DNA from: Terebella lapidaria
Taxonomy: Eukaryota > Annelida > Polychaeta > Terebellida > Terebellidae
Reading direction: 5' to 3'
Length of the DNA: 64,000 nucleotides
Assembly: GCA_949152475.1 (NCBI GenBank)
Contig: OX424564.1
Location: 25,356,165 to 25,420,164, forward strand
Below the pieces are notes generated by a model that was not told the origin of the DNA, did no database searches, and was given only the letters and a program-made list of their open reading frames with translations. A program made the translations under genes and the position numbers. Below, in pieces: positions 11,245 through 22,179 of this stretch; within the stretch, counting starts at the first letter, position 1; every line of letters starts with the position of its first letter.

Positions 11245-12740
11245 CAAACCAGAAGACCCAAAAATGTAAAATCAAGTTCACATTTTTATCATTTGAGATT
11301 GAAATCACATGGCAAGTATGCGCACTACTCGCCGTCAAAATATGTAGACAATTACCTACAATACTACGTATTGCAGCTTTGACAAAGGCGAGCAACCTCA
11401 AAATTAGAAGTACCATATTGGGAACGACAAAGAACAGAACCTGATAGAATTTGCATCATAAGTAACAAGAGACCAAGACTCCTCCTACTCGTGAAATATG
11501 TGAATAAAAAGCAAAAGATGGGTATACGTTGATAAAAGGATTGGTGTCGCTATGCATGTTAAAATGATCCAATAACTTGTCTCATTCTTGGGTGACTATA
11601 ATGTAAACACTGGTCTACGGTGTGGCCTTCAAAGTCATCTTCATCGGGTCATTAATTCCACTATGTCGTTATCTACGATTGGTAGGTAGACTGTTAGAAC
11701 TACTAACAGAATGCCAGAATATAACCCTGCAGACCATCAAAACACAGTTATGCACAAATCACAATATCGGACATGACTTGGAAAAAAGAACCCTTTGGAA
11801 GAAGCTGTAAACCCTGCAGACGTCAGACAAACTCAAATTTTTGATATGGGAAACTGCCGTTGGGAAGTGTAACTTGGTGTATGTACCCCATAGATTGAGC
11901 AGAAATAGAGTGTGGACACCGTCCTGCATTCTTTAAAACATGGAATAAACAGATCTTGTTGCACATTTCCATGGCTCATCCGTTTTTATCATGACGTCTT
12001 CCACATAGCATCATGATAACTGTGCGACCTAATGGCCGGTCATGGCATACCACGGCTCCTCCTGTTGGATGCAAGCATCAATCCATTACCACCAACGCAG
12101 CCAAATAATGATGATTCCAATAACAAACATAAAATACAACATTTTGCAATAGAAACAAAGCCCGACCAAAAACTTATCAAAAGATCACCTTCGATCATGA
12201 GCCCATGAGTCTCTACTCGAGGAACCTTTCAACAAATGACAGTGGGTGGGTTTGCATTTTTTCGAGTGTATGTATAGCTACTACACTTATCTGATGAGGA
12301 AATAGATGTTGTTGTACGTGGCATGCAGATTCGCCACTCAAGGTTATATGAGATATCATTTGCATCAGTCCATGAAAACAAATGTCAGACCGCTGACAAT
12401 TTATTAGGCCGCTCAAGATGCTGAGAATTGAGAATACGGTGAAACCTCGACTGTTGGTCAGCCAGTGAGCCAAACCAAAGTTTGGTTTAGGGAAGTGGTC
12501 GATTTGAGGACAGCATGACAATCGAAATTGGCTGAGTGATTGGAGTGAATCTCATCCATGTGTTGTAAATAAAATATTGTGCAATCCATGTGTGGTGTAT
12601 GAAATAAAGTTGAAAACAACACAATCTTTTTTGCAAGTTTACTTTTTTAGCAAATCGTCAGGCAATTCTACTGAATGCTTGTGAGTATATAGTATACAAG
12701 GAGCGATATCATTTAAACAGGTCTGGACAGCGAATGTATC
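11245..12740. other. Gene-free flank, partly homologous to 17116-17660
   Basis: Positions 11245-11560 align with 17116-17445 (for example AACCAGAAGACCC versus AACTGGAAGACCTT and GGCAAGTATGCGCACTAC versus GGCAATTATGTGCACTGC). A weaker block near 11935-11970 matches 17612-17650 (ACAGATCTTGTTGCA versus ACAGATCTTGCTGCA). So the LRR copy 2/3 duplication reaches well upstream of the genes. No coding sequence was recognised. Confidence 0.6.
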
Positions 12741-12743
12741 CAG

Positions 12744-12962
12744 GGGGTTATCAAACATCATTCAACAGAGGGCAGCATTGTACTATCACTCCTTTTTGGC
12801 GCCAAAATCATGAACGGATATCGTCTGTAATCATTAATGACGTACATTTTGGCGGGAAAATTACGTTTATAATGATAACGCCAGCAAAAACAGTAAAATG
12901 ACGTCATAAGACTGATAAAGCAGTGCTGCCATCTGGTGATTGAAGATATTTCTGATAACCCC
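12744..12962. mobile_element. MITE with about 45-bp TIRs
   Basis: The left end GGGGTTATCAAACATCATTC and the reverse complement of the right end GGGGTTATCAGAAATATCTTC continue to match for about 45 bp (both then reach GGCAGCA(T/C)TG). Total length is about 219 bp with no ORF. No clear target-site duplication was seen, so the superfamily is not assigned. Confidence 0.7.
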
Positions 12963-13067
12963 TCGATCAAGTTGGCTGCAATTTCCTGTGCCATATATTA
13001 GCGTGCCTATACTTGTTAGAAGTAAGCAACCATACCGCCAAATACGGCACAGTTTGCGCTATGTGCT

Positions 13068-13826
13068 ACGGAAGCGTATTGCTATCAAGGGTGTAAAAAA
13101 TATTATCTCCTACATACGACTTAATAACTCGTACGTACGACTTATTAACTCGTACGTACGACTTGTTAACCCATACGTACGACTTAGTAACTCGTACATA
13201 CGACTTAGTAACTCCTACGTATGACTTATTAACCCGTACGTACGACTTATTAACTCATACGTACGAGCTAGTAAGTCGTACTCATGAGATACTAAGTCAT
13301 ACATATGAGTTATTAAGTCGTACATACGAGTTAAGAAGTCGTACATACGACTTCATAAGTCGTATCAGAAACCCATAAGAGGGTTTCTGGTCGTATGTAT
13401 GAGATATAACTCATACGTACGAGATAAGAAATTTTATGCACTTGATAGCAATACGCTTCCGTAGTGAAACGTATTGTTATCAAGTGTGTAAAAAAATGTA
13501 TCTCGTACGTATGACTTATATCTCGTATGTACGACTTATTAACTCGTATGTACGACTTACTAACTCGTACGTATGACTTAGTATTGCATAAGTACGACTT
13601 ATTAACTCGTACGTACGAGTTAATAAGTCATACGTACGAGTTAATAAGTCGTACGTACGAGTTAATAAGTCGTATGTATGACTTGATAAGTTGTACGTAT
13701 GACTTAATAAGTCGTACGTACGAGTTATTAAGTCGTACATACGAGTTAATAAGTCGTACGTACGAGTTAGTAAGTCGTACGTACGAGATACAAATTTTTA
13801 CACACTTGATAGCAATACGCTTCCGT
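13068..13826. mobile_element. Composite fold-back element with 21-bp palindromic minisatellite
   Basis: The outer ends are ACGGAAGCGTATTGCTATCA (13068) and its reverse complement ending at 13826, flanked by TATGTGCT (13060-13067) and AATGTGCT (13827-13834), a seven-of-eight target duplication. Two internal ends at about 13441-13485 meet head to head, so this is two copies sharing a junction. Between TIRs run 21-bp units of the type GTACGACTTATTAACTCGTAC that switch orientation mid-array (near 13260 and 13610). The 21-bp period creates long open frames in several phases with a seven-residue repeat (RTYDLLT, RTYELIS), which are by-products. No transposase is present. Confidence 0.85.
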
Positions 13827-13834
13827 AATGTGCT

Positions 13835-15560
13835 CATGTATCTCTTTTTGAACTGGAGGCTATTAGGTTTTAACACCATCAGTTTAAAGTGATATTGGCA
13901 GAAAAACTATTTGTTTGAAATCTACAAATATACTTGTGGTCTCAGAGACGTAGGTTACAAAACAAACTATGCTTGATCAGATGGATTAATCAAGCAAATT
14001 ACAATATTAGCAACTGCTTTTGTTTTGTTTTGTGTGCCACTCAGAGTTACATCTGGCCTGAGCTAGCTGTTTATGCTCGATTGGCTCGAATATATAAGCT
14101 GGGTAAGCTGGAATCGCATTGCATCAAGGGATACAAGGCAACGAAAATGGCGGTGATGTAAACAGACTGAATCTCCACCAGAAGCTCGCAAGGAAATAAA
14201 CCAGAAAGTGACACTTCGTACAGTCAGAAATGTAATGCCGAAATTCAGAACATTCTCCCAATAACACTTTAAGTAAAAAAAGATGTTCTATAATAACCTC
14301 TTATGATTGGAAGCAACGATTTAACATTACACATTCAACATTATACATGTTGAAATGAGTGTGTGTGTATGGATGTGTACAAAGGTGTATAGGTGCTTGT
14401 GTGTGTTGGGGGAGTGGCTCGACAACAAAGACATGTCCTGATAACCGTTTCGTCACTAGTACCTGGATAACTGACATTTTGCGACAATGTGCCTCTGGTT
14501 TGAAAACATCAGGTGTCTCAGAATACTTATCAACAATAATGTGAGTGCAATCATCCAAAATGGTGTTTAATTAATGCACGTACTTGTGGTTCCGTCTTGC
14601 GGATGCACATAATTTTTCTCAATTTGTGATGGAAATGTCAATGCTTTATCAAAAATACAAGTTTTACCTTAGGGGACAAAGTAGAGCTGCAGTTAATGAG
14701 TGGATGCATACGGGCTACGCTTGCATAATAACATGTTTTCCCCTGTAAATTAGCTGTTATCCTGTGTTTTGTTTCTTGTTACTATGTAATTGGCATTGCT
14801 CCCTTCTGGGAATGCTTGTTTTTGTATGCAACCTATATGTATGTTAATTAACGTTCACAGCACATGCAACTAGAGCAATTGCACACTTAGAATAACATCA
14901 ATTATCACACGTAGATAAAACAGAATAATGCTACTCAGGCTAATAATACTCAGGACAAACCATGAAACTATCTCATACCCTAAAAATGGCACATGGAGCC
15001 ATTGGGCCAAACCCCAACCACAATGGGCTCTCACCACTTGATTCAGGCTCCTTTCGGCTTCTTCAGCCCCCTCCCCAAGCTCCTGAACCCGCCCCTGATT
15101 TATGTCAATAAACAATCACTAATCAAAGAAAGATCTTACAATTGCCATAACATCGTATACGATAGAGACTTGGAACTTCTCAGTGGATCTCTCTATGTGT
15201 CCATCGGTGTGGTGGTTTAAAAAAAAAATTGTCCACTATTTAAACTTGTCGTGGCCCACTTTTCATATTGCTATCCACATTGAACACGACGACATCAAAT
15301 ATCAATATGTAAGCTGAAGTGGAAACATTAAAATATTGCATCAAAATATACTGTTCGCTGTCTTTGTTCTTTCTCACTTGATGATACGCCATCCAGGTTC
15401 AGAACCAGGATATATCAAAATTCTGCTAGCTTGTATACATTTGTTCCCAAAATTGTCTCAAATTGTGGTAAACGGACGGTTAGGAAGTTTACCTCTCTTG
15501 TTAAATATTTCTTGCAAAGATCCTCGATTATCACGTTGCATACATCACTCTAAATGTTCA
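13835..15560. other. Gene-free stretch with one dispersed repeat B copy
   Basis: About 14690-14885 is an inverted copy of a dispersed repeat found at 22180-22540 and 24440-24720 (shared GTTAATTAACGTTCACAGC block). A GT-rich stretch lies near 14355-14410. No gene was recognised; 15500-15560 is the 3' flank of LRR copy 3. Confidence 0.5.
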
Positions 15561-16937
15561 TCATTCAATGATATACCACAGAGGTTCGGAGCTGAAGTCT
15601 ATCAGAGTTCCGTTCGTCCGTTGCGATGTGCGGCACACGGATCCGACAGCACTGAAGTCAAACATGAGACACTCTGGTCTATTCAGACATGCAATATGGC
15701 ATTGTGATGCTGAGCTGATGTCTGGGACTGTGTTGTAATACATCGGTACACAGCCGAATCCAGTAACGTTCATCTTACTTGCCATTGAATGTCGACTTGA
15801 TTCTAAATAAAAAAAAACGGGGGTGACAACAAAAATCTTTTAAATCTGGTAAATACTGAGAATGTTGCATTTCTTTTAACAATCTAGTTTTTAGCTCAAG
15901 ACTTTCATGATTCACTTATACTCTTTAATCGTCGACAATGACATGTGAAAAAACGTATCATGTTGGATAAACACATGCAACTCGCGAGGGTTTATCCTGA
16001 CTTAGGAATATTTACAGTGTGTTTACTTACTATCAGTATACAACAGGCTCGCATCCACTTGATAGAACGTTGAGCCAGAGATATGACTTGGTCCAGGACA
16101 GACGAAAGGATAAGGCCCAGGTGTAACCCTGCCCGTGGATAGAGCGAAGTGGTACCAACGCGTGTGATGATTGCACTCTGCAGGATTCATCCCGAAAGGC
16201 ACATTTATAGGAGAACCTCGCAGACGACAAAAGTTTGGAGGTCTTGGCAAGCGATTGTCAGACAGGCCCAGGTAATTAAGAGGGAGATCCGTCAAGACGT
16301 CAACATCGATGTAAGTGATGGCATTGCTGATAACCTTCAACCATGTGATTTTCTTCATTGAACTTACATCAGGGAAGGTCGTCAGTCGGTTCTTAGCGAG
16401 GTCCATGATATCCACGTTTTGGAGACAAGCCAGTTTGTTGTTGGGGATGTCGGTTATTTTGTTGTCTTGGAGGTATAATCTCTGGAGGTTTTGCCCCATG
16501 TTGCAGAGCGAAGGGAACTCTTCCAAGCTATTCTTGTACATGACGAGCTTGAGCAATGTATTACCTGGACCTGCCACATCTGGAAATGATTTCAGACGGT
16601 TACTGAAAATATGTAATTGTCGTAGCGCCACCAGCTTGTCCAAAAGGGCTGGCTCGATCGTTTCAATGACGTTATTGTCGATATAGATAGTCTGTAAGGT
16701 GGCACTAACATTTTCAAAATCTGGAAAATGCTTCAATCCGTTATTGGAGATCTGGAATGTCCTCAGCGATGGAAAGTCTTCTATGTAGTCTATTGTCTCT
16801 ATGTTGTTGTCATTTAAGATGATATTTGCGTCATTGCCTGAGATATTGCCATGTGGAAAAGAGGTATATCCAAGCCCAGATAGATCAACTGCCTCCACTG
16901 CGATGATGGCTGACAATAATGGAACAAGTAAATGCAT
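15561..16937 (-). CDS. Secreted LRR protein with C-terminal PAN/apple-like domain (copy 3)
   Basis: The two minus-strand exons, 16031-16937 and 15561-15802, are joined in phase 1 (donor ACTGATA|GTAAGT, acceptor TTATTTAG|AATC), giving 382 aa. The start MHLLVPLLSAIIAVEA is a compact signal peptide with cleavage before VDLSG. About nine LRRs (residues about 35-255) are followed by the capping cysteines (FCRLRG, AECNHHTRW, PFVCPGP) and, in exon 2, a PAN/apple-like module (FGCVPMY, SQCHIACLNRPECLMF, VCRTS). A well-placed TATA box lies upstream at 17005-17013. It is very close in sequence to the truncated copy at 7984-8950 and more distant from 4870-6174, so the cluster grew by at least two duplications. 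The role is probably extracellular recognition; the ligand is unknown. Confidence 0.87.
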
Positions 16938-17004
16938 CGTGGCGCTCTAGTAATACATCGCACTAAGATGTTAAACTGACTGGCAGTTTTCCCCAGGGTC
17001 CAGT

Positions 17005-17013
17005 CTTATAAAG
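17005..17013 (-). promoter_or_regulatory. TATA box of LRR copy 3
   Basis: The minus strand reads CTTTATAAG about 68-76 bp upstream of the ATG at 16937, the distance expected for a TATA element with a 5' UTR of about 40 nt. The homologous site upstream of the truncated copy (about 9723-9733) has lost the motif. Confidence 0.55.
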
Positions 17014-17445
17014 CCTGCATCCAGGCCTGACGAATCATCAATATGTTAATCCAACCTTGCTGCACTCCCTTATCCGATGTACATTAACCCGATACAGGAT
17101 GCAGAAGAATTGATGAAACTGGAAGACCTTGAAAATTCTCAGTAAAATCATTGGAGATTGAAATTGTATGGCATTGGAGTTTGAAATTGTATGGCAATTA
17201 TGTGCACTGCTTGATTGCAAAAAAAAACGCACACCATTACCTCAATAGTACTCCCTGCAACTTCGACAATAAGGAGCAATCGCAGATATGGAGGGGCATA
17301 TATAATAGCGGATCTCGTTCAACTGGAAACGACGGGAAAAACAAAATGTAATGCAATGGGCATAACAAGTGAAACGAGCCCGAGTTTCCTCTCACTTGTG
17401 AAAGGCGTCAATAGCAGGCGAAAGATACGTCTTTATTGATTGAAT

Positions 17446-20400
17446 GATCATGATGTCAGAAACGATCCAGCTACTTTTATCAGTCAAAACAAGATTAGCT
17501 TGTCAGAGTCAGAGTGGGCGTTTTATTATTATTTTTTTTTGGGGGGGGGGGGGGGGGGTGGGAGGGGGGCTTGTGCGTCACCAAAGTGCGGAATCCGATG
17601 AGCATTCAAGCAAAAATAAAGTGCACAGATCTTGCTGCATAATCCAAATATTTTCATGGTAGGAGAAAAACTCCCTTCATTATTCAAGTAGTCCCAGCGG
17701 GGACGAGAGTCAAACGATCGTCCAGAACAAGGCAATTTAATGGAAAACCACTACCATCATGTGTCGCCGCACCTTTTTTTACGCTGAATTATGTATTGTT
17801 TCAACACCACTTGAAAAGTCGAACCGTGAAACCTAGCATAGAAATCATCAACATAAACATATTCCTAATTGTGATGTTGATGCTGGACAAAATGTATAAT
17901 AGACTGTGTTACTGCGCGGATTAAAGCCCAAATCTATGACAAATAAACAACGAGACTTATTTGCAAACAAGAAAATGCATCATAGCTGCCCAAAAACCAA
18001 CATCGCCTGGTGAAAAAAAAATTCTATGTTGGTTTAGGCACTTCCCATTTAACTGCATATATCACTATCCTCTCTACACGGAATAAACGTTGCGGGAAAC
18101 TCCACGAATTTGTTCAAAATTGTGGCCAATTTTTTCTTTGCTCTATATTATACACTAAATTTACTTTTGCATTCCAGTACTAGTATTACCAGGAAATCCA
18201 CCACAAATAGAAGTCAGCTTATTTATACCGATGACATATCTAGAAATTCAGATAACCCTATCATGGTGTCAAAACATTCAAAACATATGTGTATATTCAA
18301 ATGCAGCAACAATCTAGACATGGTATTACACATTTATTTGCCAATTCCTAGCAGTTCATGCATACATTGACATTTGATCTGTGGTGCCAAAGTGATACCA
18401 ACAACAGGGAAACAGAATATTAGTAGCAGTACAATGTTTACTGTAATGCCTGACTGTGACCAGGATTTTCCAGTAACAATTATTATAGGTCATGATTAAA
18501 ATCCCATATAGTAACATTTACTACTGTACAATTTTGTTATTCATTGCAATCCAGGCTGTACGAAACTTTCATCACATATATATTAATAGTCTATGAGTTT
18601 CTCAAATGCAAACAATGATGGATAGTATGTTGCGCACACTATACATGAACTTTTGACAAAATGTCATGATCACTCTATGATGATCAATAATAATATTGAT
18701 AAGATAAGATGAACTATATTTTACATCGGTATAGCATGAAACAATAAACACTAGCCACAAGGTTATTGACCGACAATGAATCATAGATGATGAGGTGACA
18801 TATACAAATGCTGATGAACATTGGGCAACGAAAACAAATTATCATTATCATACCATTGTCAGTTATTTCATATATTGTACATATTACATGATAATACGCA
18901 AACATTACAACTACTTACTGGTCCTGACCATCCAGACAGCTTATGCTTAAATGCCTGGAGATTTTTTAGCACTTTTTATATATTTTTTTTATATATTTTT
19001 TTTTATATTTTGAGGTAAACATTGCCATGTTCCTTCATGACTGACACTATTAAAGCCATATCTTGTAGTTTTGCACTTTAACGTACATATTGAGACATTT
19101 CGGGGTGCGTAACAATTTTCTTTGACATTTTATAAATCATGGTCAATAGTGCCTGTAATTTGTTATTCAGGACATGACAACATTATAGATCTATTAGCCA
19201 CTTGATGAAGTTTGATTTGGTTGGTCTTGGCCTCTCATCTTCCCTTCGGTGGGGGTTGTCATTAGATTTGTTTCCTTCTATAACATATCATTCATGTTGA
19301 CATGTAGATCTAAAACCTGAAATTACATGTAAGATTAAGTTGTTGAGTAAACTATTCACAGTATTCAGTTTTGTGCCATTATTACGTTGACAGTCAGAAC
19401 CGGTATTTTTGGGATCTGTAGAATATTTGACAGACGATGACAGTGCGGTATTAGCACACTATTCCAGTTGTAAAGTAAATTATAGACACATATAATATAC
19501 GTACTGTTATTCTTGATCCTTGCAGGTGGCTGCTCTGCACTACGCACCTACACTTTCTTTCAGGCTCAGATATTTGGTTGTTGCTGTGTGCTGACTCACC
19601 TGACTGGCTGTCTGGGTGTCTCAGCCTGTCTGTGGTGTAGCCGCAGCCTGAGCGACGCAGAGGCTCTGCCAGAGCTGTAAGCTTACTGTCTGTAGTATAT
19701 CTGGTATGCAAGTTGAAGTTGCTCTTGCCAAGTCGGTCTTGCAGTCATGCTTTGCCTTGGCTTTGGTTTGTGGCAAATGCTGAATTGACAAAATGATTCC
19801 AAGTGTGATTGTGATGTTCACAGCTAGCATAGATATATACAATATACAGTTTCAAAGTCGATAAAATAAATATCTCTTCATAACTGAGATCCGCCGTCGC
19901 ATCTAGATCCGCCTCAAATGTGGCAGAGAGCACGTGCGACGTTTTGCACTCTGAGTGAGGCTGGGCTGGCAACGTAACCACGGCACGGGGGATGTATTCT
20001 AGCATCATCATGTTTCATACATTGGGGGTAAAGCCCCCAAACCCCCTAAACTAGAAAACTTTATCGAGATCTTTCACTTACCTTCAATTTTCTACCATAA
20101 TCATAACAAACGGAGCTGGAAAATCACACGCTTCTGAAATCAAAACAAAACCAGCGCCAAGTGACGCACGCGACTAGATCTACCTTGACCTTTGTTGTTG
20201 CTAGGGGCGTGGTGCAATGACGCGATGTGATTGGTTCCTATGCAAAAGCTATACGCATAATGATGACGTCATTCAATACGGTGCACAATACAGTTATAGC
20301 AATGCAAAAGCGACATTGCAATGAAAGACATGTTGAAAAATAAATTGAATGAGCTGTTGCGACCATACTATCGCACCAAAAGTAGGTGTATGAATCACAC

Positions 20401-22179
20401 TACAAAAATTTAGGTGAATATGGGTCGTAGATTGGGGGGTAAACCCCCCAAACCCCCCTAACCTACACAACTATCCAGACGGCTTCAGCCAAAATGCAGT
20501 ATTAGCTGCGCCATATTTGGGTCCTCCATGGCTCCATGGATTTGTGAATACTCTACCAACATGGCGCCTAGCCGCTTCGCGGCTAGCGATGTTGGTAAAA
20601 AATGGTTGTTAGGAAATCATGACGGGTGCCACATGTGGCGCAGGAAATACACACGTCTTTCCAGATTTCACTTCCCTATGGTCAATAAGGGGATTCGAAA
20701 GGCTCGTTTTTTATCGTTTGTAGTTCTTTATTAGTGATGGTCCCATGTCTGGTCTTGATGCATTGCCTAGAAGTTGTTTTAACATTAAAGCCCCATATAA
20801 ATCCCGATTGCTTTACATATCAGTTTGGTGGACACGCATTAATATGAAGGGTTTGCAGGAAGACCTCTACTAATCATGAACACCTCCATTTTTACGGTTC
20901 TCTAAACATATTTTCTCATACAGGACCGCACAAGCCCTCATATGGAGGTTTTGAAATCTGAACTAGGAAGATGAGTATTTTTTTATCATGAGTGCAACCT
21001 TTCTTTATTTATATCTATGTATATGAAAGACATATGATAGTGTGGCTGTTTTTAACATCAATAACAACGATGGTTCAATATATTTACAATTGACACCACT
21101 CAGCCTAGCATTGATTCATTGTAAAAAAAAACAATCTAGGACTCGATTTCAAAATAACAGTTGAGGAAACATACCACACTACATTCTCGAAGGTGGGTGT
21201 ATGGTATGACTTCGTCCATATGGCCACACCCCAAACCTTTACATTTACGTAACTTTATGTCGTCATCATTAAAAGAAACCATGTGCGACAGCTACAGTAT
21301 TATTTCGATGATGATTGGATGACGGGTCTCAGACGATGAAAGTTCCCCCTTTTTCTGTAAAAGCTGGACTTGCCGTCTTTTGGAGGGTTCATGAACTTCA
21401 TGAAAATAGATTGATTGATCCCACGTGAAGAAATTTACAGCATCCCAGAAAACACCTGGAAAAAACGGCAAAGTATCGACGAATATATTGTAACCAAACT
21501 GTTGAACAAAACAGCTAAATCCGTTTTGTACGGTAGCTGAGTCATTTTTAATGTGTTTCAGGGCATCACACTTTTTTTTATCAATATCTCTCGCGTGGTA
21601 TTGACAGATTTCACAAGTTGATGCCACATCGTTGGTTCGTTATTCGATAATGTCATCTCGGTATGTTTTCATGGCGCATTCTTCGCTCCTTACTCGAGAT
21701 GATCGTCTTTGTCGAAGCTACAGCGGCTCACGCTGTTACAAGTAGACATCTATGTGTTATGGGAAGAATACACACTTGATTTTACTTTGGATTTCAAGGT
21801 CCTTCTTTTTAATCAATGTGTAAGCATTTTGTCACGGTATAAGGGTTATTGATAAACCTTTCGACTGATATCTGATGTTGCAGGTCCAGGTAGTGCAAGG
21901 GGGTGCTGGTCTTGACACGGGTATATACATCGTCAGTACCACTGGATTGTCAGAAATGAACAATACCAACATTAACATTTGCCACTCTATCTGACATTTG
22001 TCATTGATATATTGCGTGGATTCAACAAGATGCTGAGCGATATTGCGTATAATGCGTATTTGATGATATTTTCGTGTTGCATTTGGGTAACAACCTGAAT
22101 AGTGGTTCAGGTCGAATTGAAAGTAGTGGGGGAAAAACCTAAACAACGTTTAAAAACTTAATATACATGTCAGACCAAT
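17446..22179. other. Gene-free stretch with scattered hairpins and a poly-G tract
   Basis: No convincing exons. Notable are an 18-base G run at 17541-17558 continuing as GTGGGAGGGGGG; two copies of a GGGGGTAAAnCCCCC hairpin followed by CAAACCCCCTAA (about 20023-20055 and 20432-20462); a CpG-richer block at 20110-20280 with a CRE-like TGACGTCA near 20263 and an inverted CCAAT (GATTGGTT) near 20231, which could be a promoter without an identified gene; and a hairpin at 20554-20597. ORFs at 21292-21627 and elsewhere lack recognisable domains. Confidence 0.45.
20554..20597. repeat. Long interrupted hairpin
   Basis: The inner stem CTAGCCGC-TTC-GCGGCTAG is perfect (8 bp). An outer stem TACCAACAT/ATGTTGGTA (9 bp) is separated from it by short unpaired bases (GGCGC on one side, CG on the other). 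The left arm includes AACATGGCGCC, resembling a YY1 site. The structure could be an extrusion-prone palindrome or a remnant of a fold-back element. Confidence 0.65.

Noticed and set aside
13163-13892. ORFs with a seven-residue repeat (RTYDLLT / RTYELIS) on both strands
   Set aside because: They are a by-product of a 21-bp minisatellite, which is open in several frames at once; the DNA lies between transposon TIRs.
21292-21627. 111-codon minus ORF starting MASTCEICQYHARDID
   Set aside because: It begins with a CxxC but no zinc-finger pattern continues, there are no neighbouring exons and no recognisable family; left uncalled.
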